64,000 bases of DNA from Ehrlichia canis str. Jake. GTDB lineage: Bacteria > Pseudomonadota > Alphaproteobacteria > Rickettsiales > Anaplasmataceae. Position 1 is the stretch's first letter. Each line of letters starts with the position of its first letter. Shown here in pieces: positions 39,122 to 48,731 of the stretch. The stretch lies in the NCBI RefSeq assembly GCF_000012565.1, contig NC_007354.1, positions 372,001-436,000 of the forward strand, written 5' to 3'. The notes under the pieces are model-generated. The model was not told the DNA's origin and did not search any database. It saw only the letters and a program-made list of their open reading frames with translations. A program made the translations under genes and the position numbers.

Positions 39122-40171
39122 TTGATAGTAAGCTGTTATTGTTGTTTAAAAAATTTGTTTTGGTATAAGAAAATTTGTTCTTTAATTCCTCGTCATTATT
39201 CCTACTAATTTGTGTTGTTAAATTCATTGTTTTTATATGATGATTTTAAGATAAGTAAAATAATAACAATATGTCTACTTAAATATTCAGTGGTTTAATA
39301 CTTTAAATGTTTTGTATTAAAGTAAGTTGTAATAAATTTATCTACTATTGTTTAATGTGTGGTGTTTGTTACTAAATTTATTATAATATTGAATTGATTA
39401 TGTGTGTTATGGTTTTGATTAGGAAATAACAACGGTGTATGTGTTTCAACATTTGATAATGTAGAGTTTTGAATGTTTGTATTATTAGGTATATTGTATA
39501 ATAGATTTATATATATAGAAAAATTTAATCATTGAAGTTCATTTTGCAATATGCTTTTTATTATGAGTAAGATATTTTGATAAATTTATGGTTGGTTATT
39601 ATCAATTTCAGACAATCTGTTTTATATAACTGAAATTGGTAGAATTACTTTACTTGTGAAATAAAATTAATTGCTGAATTTGTGTGTTAGTCTAATAATG
39701 CTAACTTATCATAATGTTATGTAAGTTATTTAATTTAATATATTAAAGTATTATATTGTTATGAGCTTAGATAATGAGATTTTATATGTGAGCTGAGTAA
39801 GATTAATTTTTGTTGAATTTAGTTAATAGCTGAAGTTCAATTTGTGATTTCATTACAAGATTTGTTTTGTATCTGAAATGGCAGGTAGCTAAGTATTATT
39901 GAAAATTAAAAAATATTCTTTATTGGCTAAATATAATTGATTTAAATTGATGCTATAAACTTAATGATTTCTCAATAAAGGAATACTGATTGGATATGGT
40001 AAAGTTTTTTAGTAGAATATATTAAAAGTATAGGAATTACTGTAAATTTAAAGTAATGTAAACTTGAAAACTTTTTTAGTGTTTTTATATTGTTTAATTG
40101 AAAGAATTATTAAATTGTGTTATTAAAACTTGTGTATAAAATTATTAATTAAATAAAAGATTAAAACCTTA
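39122..40171. other. Gap between gatB and tRNA-Asp; faint repeat only
   Basis: About 1.05 kb of AT-rich DNA without a supportable gene. Segments near 39531-39650 and 39825-39895 share TGAAGTTCA(T/A)TTTG and a later TCTG(T)TTT...CTGAAAT; this may be another old duplication, but it is faint. Confidence 0.35.
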
Positions 40172-40200
40172 TTGACAACTTCTCTTATGCTGATTAGCAT
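40172..40200 (+). promoter_or_regulatory. Promoter for tRNA-Asp
   Basis: -35 TTGACA (40172-40177), a 17-base spacer and -10 TAGCAT (40195-40200) lie 17 bases before the tRNA 5' end. The spacing and distance are right for a sigma-70 stable-RNA promoter. Confidence 0.7.
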
Positions 40201-40217
40201 TGTAGATCTTACATATC

Positions 40218-40291
40218 GGGGGTGTAGCTCAGTTGGTTAGAGCGCAAGCCTGTCACGCTTGAGGCCGCGAGTTCGAGTCTCGTCACTCCCG
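40218..40291 (+). tRNA. tRNA-Asp (GTC)
   Basis: A complete cloverleaf can be folded. The acceptor pairs GGGGGTG with CACTCCC (one G-U). The anticodon stem CAAGC/GCTTG encloses loop CTGTCAC with anticodon GTC. The T arm is GCGAG-TTCGAGT-CTCGT and the discriminator is G at 40291. CCA is not encoded. GC content is much higher than the surroundings, as expected for a tRNA. Confidence 0.97.
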
Positions 40292-40375
40292 CGTCTTGGA
40301 AATTTTTTATTATAATTTTGTAACTTGTTGGTTTTGTAGTATTGTAAGGGAATGTCTAGAAATAAGGAGATATTG

Positions 40376-41194
40376 GTGCTTGCTAGTGATATAATGAAAG
40401 GGAAAAAAGGATTAATCATTGGGATTGCTAATGATAAGTCTTTAGCGTGGGGTATTGCTAAAACTTTAGCTATGCATGGAGCAGATATAGCAGTAACTTA
40501 TTTATCTGATGTTTTCAAGAAAAGAATAGATCCTTTAGTAGAATCTATAGGTGTAAAGTTAGTCTTGCAATGTGATGTATCTAAAGAAGATTCTGTGGAT
40601 ACTATGTTTGAGCAGTTGAATGATAAGTGGGAAAACATAGATTTCTTAGTACATGCTGTTGCGTTTTCTGATAAAAATGAGCTAAAAGGTAGGTATATTG
40701 ATACATCATTAGATAATTTTTTGACGTCTATGCATATATCATGTTATTCGCTTACTTATCTTGCTAAGAAAGTAGAAAAGATGATGCGTAATGGCGGTAG
40801 TATCTTAACGTTATCTTATTATGGTGCGCAGAAAGTTATGCCTCACTATAATGTTATGGGGGTATGTAAAGCAGCTTTAGAGGCAAGTGTAAAGTATCTA
40901 GCTGTTGATCTAGGTTCTCAGAATATTAGGGTTAATGCTATTTCTGCTGGGCCAGTAAGAACTTTGGCATCTTCTGGAATAGGTGATTTTCATTATATAC
41001 TAACGTGGAATAAATATAATGCACCGTTAAGACGTAATACTACAATAGAAGATGTAGGTGGAGCAGCACTTTATTTATTGAGTGATTTAGGTAAAGGTAC
41101 AACAGGAGAAATTTTGTATGTTGATAGTGGATATCATGCTATAGGTATGAAAGCAATAGATGCTCCTGATATTAATTATGTTGAGGCAAAATAA
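40376..41194 (+). CDS. fabI: Enoyl-[acyl-carrier-protein] reductase (NADH)
   Basis: FabI reduces trans-2-enoyl-ACP in the last step of each fatty-acid elongation cycle. It is a short-chain dehydrogenase-like protein of ~270 residues. Visible are the NAD-binding N-terminus GLIIGIANDKSLAWGIAK, LVHAVAFSDK, the catalytic Tyr-x6-Lys in YNVMGVCKAALE, and RVNAISAGPVRTLASSGI. I chose GTG at 40376 because AAGGAG lies six bases before it. ATG at 40394 (MKGKKGLIIG) is an equally plausible family start, and the frame continues to an ATG at 40352. It may share the tRNA-Asp transcript. Confidence 0.95.
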   Translation: MLASDIMKGKKGLIIGIANDKSLAWGIAKTLAMHGADIAVTYLSDVFKKRIDPLVESIGVKLVLQCDVSKEDSVDTMFEQLNDKWENIDFLVHAVAFSDKNELKGRYIDTSLDNFLTSMHISCYSLTYLAKKVEKMMRNGGSILTLSYYGAQKVMPHYNVMGVCKAALEASVKYLAVDLGSQNIRVNAISAGPVRTLASSGIGDFHYILTWNKYNAPLRRNTTIEDVGGAALYLLSDLGKGTTGEILYVDSGYHAIGMKAIDAPDINYVEAK

Positions 41195-41481
41195 AGTAGG
41201 TACAGTATTATAATATTATGAAATTATGATATTTGTATCTAACTAGGTTTTTTATTTGTTATTCTTCTATTTTTCTAGAGTTATATTGTATTATTTGTTT
41301 TATAAGTTTATTTTTGGTTGTATATTGCTATATTTAATATAAGGTTTTAGTGTCTTTTTGGAAATTGATAGATGAGTTTATTTTTCTATTGTATAATACA
41401 AGGGATCATAACTCTCAGTAATTGTTGTACTAATGGGATTTATGATTTTTCAAGTTATGATTGTAGTTTTGGATTGGCTAT

Positions 41482-42876
41482 ATGAATGATAGTAATACTG
41501 TGCTTTTAGGGGATTGTATGAAAGAAGGGCTTCAATCCGATAATCGTGTAATTTGGAAAGATATTCAAAGTAAATTACATAAGTTTTATGGTAATGCCAT
41601 ATATGATAGTTGGTTAAGTGTATTAGTATATGTTAATAATGAGGGGGGTAAGGTTTTGCTATCTGCGCCTACTAGATTCATAAAAGAATGGATATTAGTA
41701 CATTACTTAGATCAAATTTTAAAATACTGGCAAGACGAGGACAAAAGTGTTTGTTCTGTAGACATTTGTGTTGTGAATAATCAGGATACTAATTTAATAG
41801 TTAATGTCAAAGATCAACAAGGTAATGAAATAAGGAATAATTATGATCATTTAAGTTCTCCATTGGATCCCAGATTTACTTTTGATAATTTTGTAGTGGG
41901 GAAGCCAAATGAACTTGCTTTTGCTGCTGCGAGAAGAGTAGCAGAGTCTAATGATCCAATATCTGGAAGTAATCCTTTATTTCTATATGGTGGTGTTGGT
42001 CTTGGAAAGACTCATTTAATGCATGCTATTGCTTGGTATATTATAAAATCTTCTTCAAAAAGAAAAATAGCTTATCTTTCAGCAGAGAAGTTTATGTATC
42101 AGTATGTTACAGCGTTGAGGAGTAAGGATATAATGCTATTTAAGGAACAATTTCGTTCTGTTGATATTTTGATGGTTGATGATGTTCAATTTATTAGTGG
42201 TAAAGACAGTACTCAAGAAGAGTTTTTTCATACTTTTAATGCATTAATAGATCAAAATAAGCAATTGGTCATATCTGCTGATAGATCACCTAGTGATTTA
42301 GATGGAGTTGAAGAAAGAATAAAATCAAGGTTAGGTTGGGGATTAGTAGCTGATATTAATGAGACAACTTTTGAATTGCGGTTGGGTATATTGCAGTTAA
42401 AGGTTGAAAAGATGGGTATTAATATACCAAATAAAGTATTAGAATTTTTAGCAAAAAATATCAAATCTAACATTAGAGAATTAGAAGGTGCACTTAATAA
42501 AGTAGTTGCACATTCTTCACTAGTAGGGTGTAGTATTACTTTGGATTCAGCAAGTGATATCTTATCTGATCTATTACGTGCAAATCATAAATCAGTGACA
42601 TTAGAATGTATTCAAAAGAAAGTTGCTGAGTTCTTTAATATTAAGATGACAGATATGTATTCTACTAGAAGATTAAGAACTCTAGCTCGTCCTAGACAAG
42701 TAGCAATGTATTTGTCAAAGAAACTAACCCAAAAGAGTTTACCAGAAATTGGGAAAAGTTTTGGTGGTAGAGACCATGCAACAGTAATTCATGCTGTTAA
42801 ACAAATAGAAAAGCTAATAGAAACAGATGATAAGTTAAGAGATGACATTAATTTATTGACTAGAATGTTAAGATAA
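41482..42876 (+). CDS. dnaA: Chromosomal replication initiator protein DnaA
   Basis: DnaA binds origin boxes and melts oriC to start replication. The 464-residue protein has all four domains: an N-terminal interaction domain with [12 protein letters not shown], a short linker, an AAA+ domain beginning [13 protein letters not shown] with Walker [11 protein letters not shown] and Walker [10 protein letters not shown], and the C-terminal DNA-binding domain with the DnaA signature [16 protein letters not shown]. The ATG at 41482 is used; MKEGLQSDN (41518) is a shorter alternative. No dnaN or cluster of DnaA boxes is adjacent, so oriC is probably elsewhere, as is usual in Rickettsiales. Confidence 0.97.
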   Translation: MNDSNTVLLGDCMKEGLQSDNRVIWKDIQSKLHKFYGNAIYDSWLSVLVYVNNEGGKVLLSAPTRFIKEWILVHYLDQILKYWQDEDKSVCSVDICVVNNQDTNLIVNVKDQQGNEIRNNYDHLSSPLDPRFTFDNFVVGKPNELAFAAARRVAESNDPISGSNPLFLYGGVGLGKTHLMHAIAWYIIKSSSKRKIAYLSAEKFMYQYVTALRSKDIMLFKEQFRSVDILMVDDVQFISGKDSTQEEFFHTFNALIDQNKQLVISADRSPSDLDGVEERIKSRLGWGLVADINETTFELRLGILQLKVEKMGINIPNKVLEFLAKNIKSNIRELEGALNKVVAHSSLVGCSITLDSASDILSDLLRANHKSVTLECIQKKVAEFFNIKMTDMYSTRRLRTLARPRQVAMYLSKKLTQKSLPEIGKSFGGRDHATVIHAVKQIEKLIETDDKLRDDINLLTRMLR

Positions 42877-43694
42877 GTTGTACTTATTTATTGTAAATCA
42901 ATATGAGTGCATTGCTGTGTGTAACTACTATTCCTGTAATATTGGTATGTATTGATTTGATGTTGCTTGGTAAGTTTGTAGATCTGTGAAGTTATCTGGT
43001 TCTTTTTAATAATGCTTTTGTAGTAGATTACGCTTACTGTTTCATGTTGTTTTGACTTGTTAGTTTAATGTTGTAATGTAATTTATTTTGTTATGTATTT
43101 TTTAGTAATAATAAGTTGTTACTACCTTTTTAATCATCTGTTGTGTAATATTTCTAAAATATTGTTTTTTTAAATAAAAGTAAGTTACTAATACATTTTT
43201 AATTATTTTGATATGTAATTCTGTAATGTGCTTCCTGTGATTATTGTTATTGGTTTACTAGTTGTACTGATGTATTAATAAAATTTTTGACATCTAGTTT
43301 TTAATAAGAATAAGTTGCTAATACCTTCTGATATTTAGTTTTCTCAAATATTTATGAAATCATTATATTAGCTTTTTTGTATTGTTTTAATGTATTAGTA
43401 AAGTATTAAGAGTTTTTATTATTCATTTTTGAATGAGTGTAGGTTTGTAATAACTTCTTATTGTACTGTAATATACTGGTTGGTTTTGTTTATATTGTTT
43501 TATACAATCCTAGTATATTAAGGCTTTTTATTATTCAGATTTATTAAAAGTTATATGTGTCTATATTGTTATGATGTATGAGAATATGTCTCTGTTATTC
43601 TTCATTTAATTATATAGTGTTACAATGTTTTTTTGATTACTCTTTTTTAGTTATTAATGTTGTAATATCCATAATTTTTTATTAGTTTTGTGTT
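42877..43694. repeat. Gap with several degenerate tandem units around AAGTTGCTAATACCTT
   Basis: Between 43080 and 43560 at least four loosely similar units follow each other. Landmarks are AATAAGTTGTTACTACCTTTT (near 43110), AAGTAAGTTACTAATACATTT (near 43180), AATAAGTTGCTAATACCTTC (near 43310) and a weaker GTTTGTAATAACTTCTTAT (near 43444). Spacing varies from ~70 to ~130 bases. No gene is supported in the 818 bases. Confidence 0.5.
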
Positions 43695-44684
43695 TTATAA
43701 TTTTTTGCTAGTAGGTGATGTGCTTTGTTGTTCACTTTCTTCCTTTTTTTGTCGTTCTAACATTGCAGTGTAGTTTTGTTGTCCTTCAGCTGTAACTGGT
43801 TGTCTTATTATTCCTTCTTGAAACGGACTATGCACACTTCCTTCTTTGTCTTTATCTTCTGTAACTAGAGAGAACAAGCTTTTTCCAGTAATAGCTATCA
43901 GCAATATTGGTACAAGTGGTGGTATAAACCCTTCCAACCCAATTGCAAGAGCTCCTAGTATAAAATAATAGGAATTAAATGGGTTTATTACTGTTTGGAC
44001 TAGCTTTTCATCCATGGATACCATGTGTTGTTTACCTTCTGGTTTATCAGCTCCAAATTTTTTCCTTAGAGATGCTATTGGATTTGCAATATCTATTCCT
44101 GTAAGTTCTTCTGCTTTCTCGCGTACCTTTTCCATTGAAAAGCCTTTGCTTTCCTTAACATATTCTGCTACAGCAGCTTGTCTGCTCTGTTGTTGTTGTT
44201 CTGTTAGATCTGTTTTTAAATGTGAACAAGATATTATTACTTCAAGCAATTCTTTAAAATCATCATCTGACATATCTTTTATGATACTGTTAATTTCAGT
44301 TAGTAGTGAAATCTTATACATTCCATGCAGTATCATGCTTTGCCTGTCATATCCTAGAGACTTTATGCGTTGATTTAATATTTTTACTTTGTTGCCTATT
44401 TGGCTAATCAGGAACATTTCAATCCCATGATTAACTTTGTAATCAGCGTAAGATGATGCCTTATAAAAGAACTCTGGACTTGAGATATGTTTTTGAATTT
44501 CTTCAGGTGTTTTATTCTGATCAGTTAATTTTTTTTCTTCTTTTTTTACGTATCCAGTTAACAATTGACTCCTGTACTCCTTTAATTCTTTACTTGAGCT
44601 ATTCATTAGCTCTAGCAGATGTTCTGCAGATAATGTATTATCCTTGGAATATATTGTTTTTAAATCTCGTTTGGGATAGAACAT
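43695..44684 (-). CDS. Hypothetical protein with C-terminal membrane segment
   Basis: I do not recognise this 329-residue protein. It has a mostly helical, highly charged N-terminal ~235 residues, a hydrophobic stretch at about 236-274 (FILGALAIGLEGF ... LVPILLIAITG) that could form one or two membrane spans, and a hydrophilic C-terminal tail of ~55 residues rich in E, Q, K and S ending PTSKKL. There is no signal peptide. The charged, polar C-terminus and lineage-specific look would fit a secreted or membrane effector, but this is speculation. ATG at 44684 follows a T-rich leader. The 5' end with ~160 bases of upstream DNA is duplicated at ~44912-45110. The real-gene call rests on the long frame with non-random composition. 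Confidence 0.75.
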   Translation of the reverse strand: MFYPKRDLKTIYSKDNTLSAEHLLELMNSSSKELKEYRSQLLTGYVKKEEKKLTDQNKTPEEIQKHISSPEFFYKASSYADYKVNHGIEMFLISQIGNKVKILNQRIKSLGYDRQSMILHGMYKISLLTEINSIIKDMSDDDFKELLEVIISCSHLKTDLTEQQQQSRQAAVAEYVKESKGFSMEKVREKAEELTGIDIANPIASLRKKFGADKPEGKQHMVSMDEKLVQTVINPFNSYYFILGALAIGLEGFIPPLVPILLIAITGKSLFSLVTEDKDKEGSVHSPFQEGIIRQPVTAEGQQNYTAMLERQKKEESEQQSTSPTSKKL

Positions 44685-45110
44685 TTTTTTAAAAAATTAA
44701 CTTATTGATGATGCATAATTATACATAAAGATTTTTATGCAATCAATAAACATGTTATGTTTGTATTTTGTACAATACTACTAAAATTGAAATATCTTGA
44801 AATTATGAGATATACTCATTAATAGTTTGATAGTAATAGTGTGTATTATGTCATTTGAAAATTGGTTTAGTATATTTTAATAATATGTTTGAATTATTTA
44901 CATTAACTCACCTATTGGTTTTAAATCTTGCTTGGGGTAGCACATTTTTGGGAAAATAAACTTATTAATAATGTCTAATTATACATAAAGATCTTTATGT
45001 GATCAATAAACATATTATGCTTTATATAATACTATATTAAGTTGAAATATATTAAAATTATAGGATGTATTCATTAATAATTTGATAGCAATAAAATCTA
45101 GCTTACATTG
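44649..45110. repeat. Tandem duplication of the 5' end and promoter region of the 43.7-44.7 kb gene
   Basis: 44649-44850 (including the start codon) and 44912-45110 align at an offset near 261 bases. Shared strings on the plus strand are TTTTAAATCT(C/T)G, TAATTATACATAAAGAT(T/C) and ATCAATAAACAT. The second copy still reads like the first codons of the gene (MCYPKQDLK against MFYPKRDLK) and then breaks down. It fills most of the 44685-45251 gap. Confidence 0.85.
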
Positions 45111-45251
45111 TGTAATTGAGAAATAAATTTTTTGATATTTTATTTAAAGTTTTCATATTAACTAGATTATTGTCATCGTAAATGTGATTTATTAGTATTA
45201 CATTATCATTAATTTGCTATTTATGTAGTATATGAAATTGAATATTATTAT

Positions 45252-45836
45252 GTGTTCTTTAATAAGTTTATTGTTGTGAGACAGTTAAAAATAGGATTAT
45301 TAGGTGGATCTTTTAACCCTCCACATTATGGTCATTTATATATAACTCAAGAGGCTATTAAAAGATTAGATTTGGATTGTGTATGGTGGTTAGTTGTATC
45401 GCGTAACCCTTTAAAATTTAATGGTGGCTATAGTATTGAAGATAGAGTAACTTTATCATTGCAATTAGTTGCTAGCTATCCAAAAGTACGTGTTATCAAA
45501 GTGACAGAGTGTTACAGTTACAATGTTGTGACAAGGTTATGTAAAAAATTTGTGAATGTTAAATTTGTGTGGTTAATGGGAGATGACAATCTTTTTTCTT
45601 TTCATTATTGGTATAGATGGAAAGCTTTTTGTAAACTGTTACCGATTGTTGTGTTTGAACGTAGTAAGAACATATATCGGTGCTTAGGTACTCCTTTTGT
45701 TAGTTATATGAGAAATGCGTATTGTGTTGATTTTCACTTGTTATTAAATTGTAGATATGGGTGGATACTTGTTAGGTTAATGCCATGTAATGTTTCATCT
45801 TCTCAAATTAGAGGATATACTTTAAATAAAATATAG
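45252..45836 (+). CDS. nadD: Nicotinate-nucleotide adenylyltransferase
   Basis: NadD adenylates nicotinate mononucleotide to form nicotinic acid adenine dinucleotide, the substrate of the NadE encoded at 25-26 kb. The protein has up to 194 residues. The nucleotidyltransferase start GLLGGSFNPPHYGHLYI carries the (H/T)xGH motif, VWWLVVSRNPLK and VWLMGDDN follow, and near the C-terminus SSSQIR corresponds to the ISSTxIR motif. The frame can start with GTG at 45252 or, more in line with family length, GTG at 45276 (MRQLKIGLLGG). No strong Shine-Dalgarno is visible for either. It is followed by pdxJ 61 bases downstream, possibly co-transcribed. Confidence 0.93.
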   Translation: MFFNKFIVVRQLKIGLLGGSFNPPHYGHLYITQEAIKRLDLDCVWWLVVSRNPLKFNGGYSIEDRVTLSLQLVASYPKVRVIKVTECYSYNVVTRLCKKFVNVKFVWLMGDDNLFSFHYWYRWKAFCKLLPIVVFERSKNIYRCLGTPFVSYMRNAYCVDFHLLLNCRYGWILVRLMPCNVSSSQIRGYTLNKI

Positions 45837-45897
45837 TATTTGTATCAAATTGGTAATATATAATATTATTTTAACTTAGGTCGTATGAGAGGTTCTT

Positions 45898-46614
45898 ATG
45901 TCAAGTATTGCCTTAGGTGTTAATATTGATCATATTGCAACGTTGCGCAATGCAAGGAATGTTGATTATCCGTGTATTATTGAAGTAGCAAATATAGCGG
46001 TAAATAATGGTGCAGATTTTATAACTGTTCATTTAAGAGAAGATCGCAGGCATATCATGGATGATGATGTTTTTAGATTAAAGAGCAGTTTAAAGGTTCC
46101 ATTGAACTTAGAAATTGCTGCAACTGATGAGATGTTGTCAATAGCAATAGAAGTAAAGCCAAAATGTGTTTGCCTGGTTCCTGAGAAAAGGCAAGAACTT
46201 ACAACTGAAGGTGGCCTAGATGTAGGAAGTATCTTTTCTTATCTAGTATCATTTATTGAGAAATTACACTCTTATGATATAGATGTTACATTATTTATTG
46301 AGCCTGATATATCTCAAATTGACCTTGCAAAGAAATTACATGCAAATAATGTGGAACTACATACTGGTAAGTATTGTAATAACGCTACACAAAATGAACT
46401 ATCTAAAATAATAAAAGCTGCTGAACACTGCCATCACCAGAACATAACCTGCCATGCTGGACATGGCTTGAATTATCAAAGTGCTGCTACTATAGCAAAA
46501 GTACCATATATATCAGCACTTAACATAGGGCATTTTTTAATTTGTGAAGCTGTACTACATGGTATAGGTAAATCCATTTATAAAATGAAACAGGTCATTG
46601 CTAGTACAGATTAA
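45898..46614 (+). CDS. pdxJ: Pyridoxine 5'-phosphate synthase
   Basis: PdxJ condenses 1-deoxy-D-xylulose 5-phosphate with 3-amino-2-oxopropyl phosphate to form pyridoxine 5'-phosphate in vitamin B6 synthesis. The 238-residue TIM-barrel protein has LGVNIDHIATLRNAR at the N-terminus, GADFITVHLREDRRHI, NLEIAAT, CLVPEKRQELTTEGGLD, VELHTGKY, and HAGHGLNY with a catalytic histidine. The start ATG at 45898 follows a GAGAGG-like site. It converges with the HU/IHF gene, whose stop overlaps its own by four bases. Confidence 0.96.
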   Translation: MSSIALGVNIDHIATLRNARNVDYPCIIEVANIAVNNGADFITVHLREDRRHIMDDDVFRLKSSLKVPLNLEIAATDEMLSIAIEVKPKCVCLVPEKRQELTTEGGLDVGSIFSYLVSFIEKLHSYDIDVTLFIEPDISQIDLAKKLHANNVELHTGKYCNNATQNELSKIIKAAEHCHHQNITCHAGHGLNYQSAATIAKVPYISALNIGHFLICEAVLHGIGKSIYKMKQVIASTD

Positions 46615-46895
46615 TTATCTAGAGAGTTAATGGCATTTGATAATTTCTTACTTGATCTGAACCTTACTCTTTTTTTAGGGGCTAGTGTTTCTAATTTTCC
46701 AGTTTTAGGATTGTGATATTTTTTTTCTGCACATTGAATAACATGTAATGTTCCAACATTGTGTAACCTAATTAGATGAGAATTTTCTAATGCATTTTGT
46801 ATACTTAACATTACTAGATCATAAGCTTGGCTTGATACCTTTTTTGTTAGTCCTAGCTCTCCCATAAGTGTTCTCACTACCATATCCTTACTCAT
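46611..46895 (-). CDS. HU/IHF-family DNA-binding protein (IHF alpha-like)
   Basis: This 94-residue protein belongs to the HU/IHF family of DNA-bending proteins. It shows an N-terminal helical dimerisation region, the beta-arm core HNVGTLHVIQ in place of GFGTF, and the arm sequence YHNPKTGKLETLAPKKRVRFRS with the usual N-P-x-T-G motif. IHF alpha-like is my best guess, because the arm tip has NPKTG and the tail FRSSKKL; HU cannot be excluded. A clear AGGAG nine bases before the ATG at 46895 supports the start. The stop overlaps the end of pdxJ on the other strand. IHF-type proteins could take part in replication and gene regulation. Confidence 0.88.
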   Translation of the reverse strand: MSKDMVVRTLMGELGLTKKVSSQAYDLVMLSIQNALENSHLIRLHNVGTLHVIQCAEKKYHNPKTGKLETLAPKKRVRFRSSKKLSNAINSLDN

Positions 46896-47236
46896 AACTT
46901 AAACTCCTAATTTTACATAACTGAACAAGATTTAGGATATTAGGTTAGTTTGTATAGTCAACTAAATTTATTGTTATTACTTAAAGCATTATTAATTAAT
47001 CTGCAATTTTAAGTAGATAGTAAGGCTTTTTGTAAATTTTTTTGATGACTTTATTATTATATTATTAGAAATATAAAATTTAATAAGTATTTTTATAACC
47101 ACAGGAACTAAGCAATTTTTTCAGTGCTTTTGATGCTTATTTGTTTTTAACCTCTATGTTTTTAGTATACTAATGTTGTTTTGGATTGCAAAATTTTAAT
47201 ACTAGTGTCTCTGGATCTTAAAAAATTGACTCTAAT
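46896..47236. other. Gap between holB and the HU/IHF gene; nothing recognised
   Basis: 341 AT-rich bases containing only the Shine-Dalgarno and presumably the promoter of the HU/IHF gene. No frame, repeat or hairpin stands out. Confidence 0.4.
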
Positions 47237-48127
47237 TTATATTAAATAAATCATAATATTGACCAAGTTTAACATTACTGATTTTTTATCTAATTGGAAT
47301 TTTTTTGCGTAAGATATTAAGTGTTGTATTTGAAGTAATTTTGATAGTAATTTGTCAACATCAACTTTTTTGTTTTTTATATTGTCAACTAGGGTATTAT
47401 AATTACTTAAGCTTGTTGTTATACCTAATATTTCTTTTGCTAAATTTGATACAATAGTAAGTAATATGTATTCTATTTTATAAAAACTAATGTCAGTTGT
47501 TATTATATTCTCTATTATTTTACTATCATATTGATGAGTAAGTATTGATATGAGACTTTCATGTAGTGCAATTTCTTTTTCAATGTGTTGATCTACCATT
47601 CCTGGAGTTCCTGGGTAAATATGACTTACTTTTTCATAATCTAAATGTGGAAAATTGTTTTTAATTACTTGTTGTGTTTGTTTTGGATTAAGATCTGATA
47701 ATCCTAATGTAAAACATCTTGATCTTATAACTACTGGTACTTCATGTAGGTTATGGCTAATTAGGATTATGATAGAATTTGTTGGTGTTTCTTCTAGAAT
47801 TTTAAGCATTGCATTGATAGCATTAATAGTTAAGCTATCTATACTGTCTATTATTACTATTCTGTATTTGAATCTTGCTGTGGTTAAATAGAGGAAGTTT
47901 TTTATATTTCTAATTTTTTCTATGCCTATTATCTCTTCATTATCATTAATTATTAGGAGATCAGGATTGCAGTAATTTGAATTTGGTGATTGGGTTAGAT
48001 ATTGAGCAAAATTATATGCTAGTGTTGCTTTGCCAATGCCTTTATTACCATAGAGTAGCCATGATTGTATATGGGTATTATTTATAAGTGTATTTTTTGC
48101 TAATGTATGTCCTATAATTTTATTCAT
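47237..48127 (-). CDS. holB: DNA polymerase III delta' subunit
   Basis: HolB (delta') is the stator of the clamp-loader complex that places the sliding clamp on primed DNA. The ~296-residue protein has an AAA+ domain that begins with MNKIIGHTLAKN, contains a P-loop-like LLYGNKGIGKATLA, and a Walker B/sensor region RIVIIDSIDSLTINAINAMLKILEEPT-like (EETPTNSIIILIS). SRC appears as RSRCFTL, the family-typical motif. ATG at 48127 is preferred; the frame can be extended 17 codons to 48178. The four-cysteine zinc module seen in some clamp loaders is not evident. It is transcribed opposite to pdxJ. Confidence 0.9.
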   Translation of the reverse strand: MNKIIGHTLAKNTLINNTHIQSWLLYGNKGIGKATLAYNFAQYLTQSPNSNYCNPDLLIINDNEEIIGIEKIRNIKNFLYLTTARFKYRIVIIDSIDSLTINAINAMLKILEETPTNSIIILISHNLHEVPVVIRSRCFTLGLSDLNPKQTQQVIKNNFPHLDYEKVSHIYPGTPGMVDQHIEKEIALHESLISILTHQYDSKIIENIITTDISFYKIEYILLTIVSNLAKEILGITTSLSNYNTLVDNIKNKKVDVDKLLSKLLQIQHLISYAKKFQLDKKSVMLNLVNIMIYLI

Positions 48128-48178
48128 ATTTAAAAATTGAGATATCTTTAATATAAATTTGGTAGCATCACTCCTCAA

Positions 48179-48731
48179 ACTAATAAATTATTCTTAGTTA
48201 CAATGTTTGATCAGTATGACTTGGATATTTTTTTTTGTAAATACTGATTTTGTTACTCTACAATATTAACTTATTAAAGTCATTTTGTTTAGTAAGTATA
48301 AAATTGTTTGTAGTTGTTAGTGATGTGATGATAGAAATATGATATGCTGTCTTAACATTGCAATGATAATGTTAGTTACTTACTGAACTTTCGAATTATG
48401 TGTAAAACATGTTTTTTATATTACAAGTATTGGGTTTATTTGTTCAATATGAAATTATTTATGGTGATTGTTAGGTGATAACAAGAGTATGATATAATTA
48501 TGTTGTTTGTGAGATGATTATATTAGTGGTTAAGTGAAATTTCAAAGTATGTCTGTATGTAAAACATGCTTTTTATCTTACTAAAATTATCTTATAGAGT
48601 ATGTAAACCTGTTTATATCAATATGTGTAATGTGATAAATTTATATGTTAGCTGTGTAATTAGTTACATTATTAGCTAACTTATATTGCAATATACTTTG
48701 TATGTAAATATACTATTTTATATGATAGGTA
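48179..48731. repeat. Gap with direct repeat and an AAAACATGTTTT palindrome
   Basis: AAAACATGTTTT (48404-48415) and AAAACATGCTTTT (48561-48573) lie in similar flanks (GAA(C/A)TTTC before, TTTTTAT(A/C)TTAC after). Upstream, GATAGAAATATGATAT near 48330 and AACAAGAGTATGATAT near 48479 also match. This is a decayed tandem duplication at an offset near 155 bases. No gene is supported in the 553 bases. Confidence 0.55.

Noticed and set aside
41195-41481. Possible replication origin beside dnaA
   Set aside because: I see no cluster of DnaA boxes (TTATCCACA-like) and no dnaN or other origin-linked gene.
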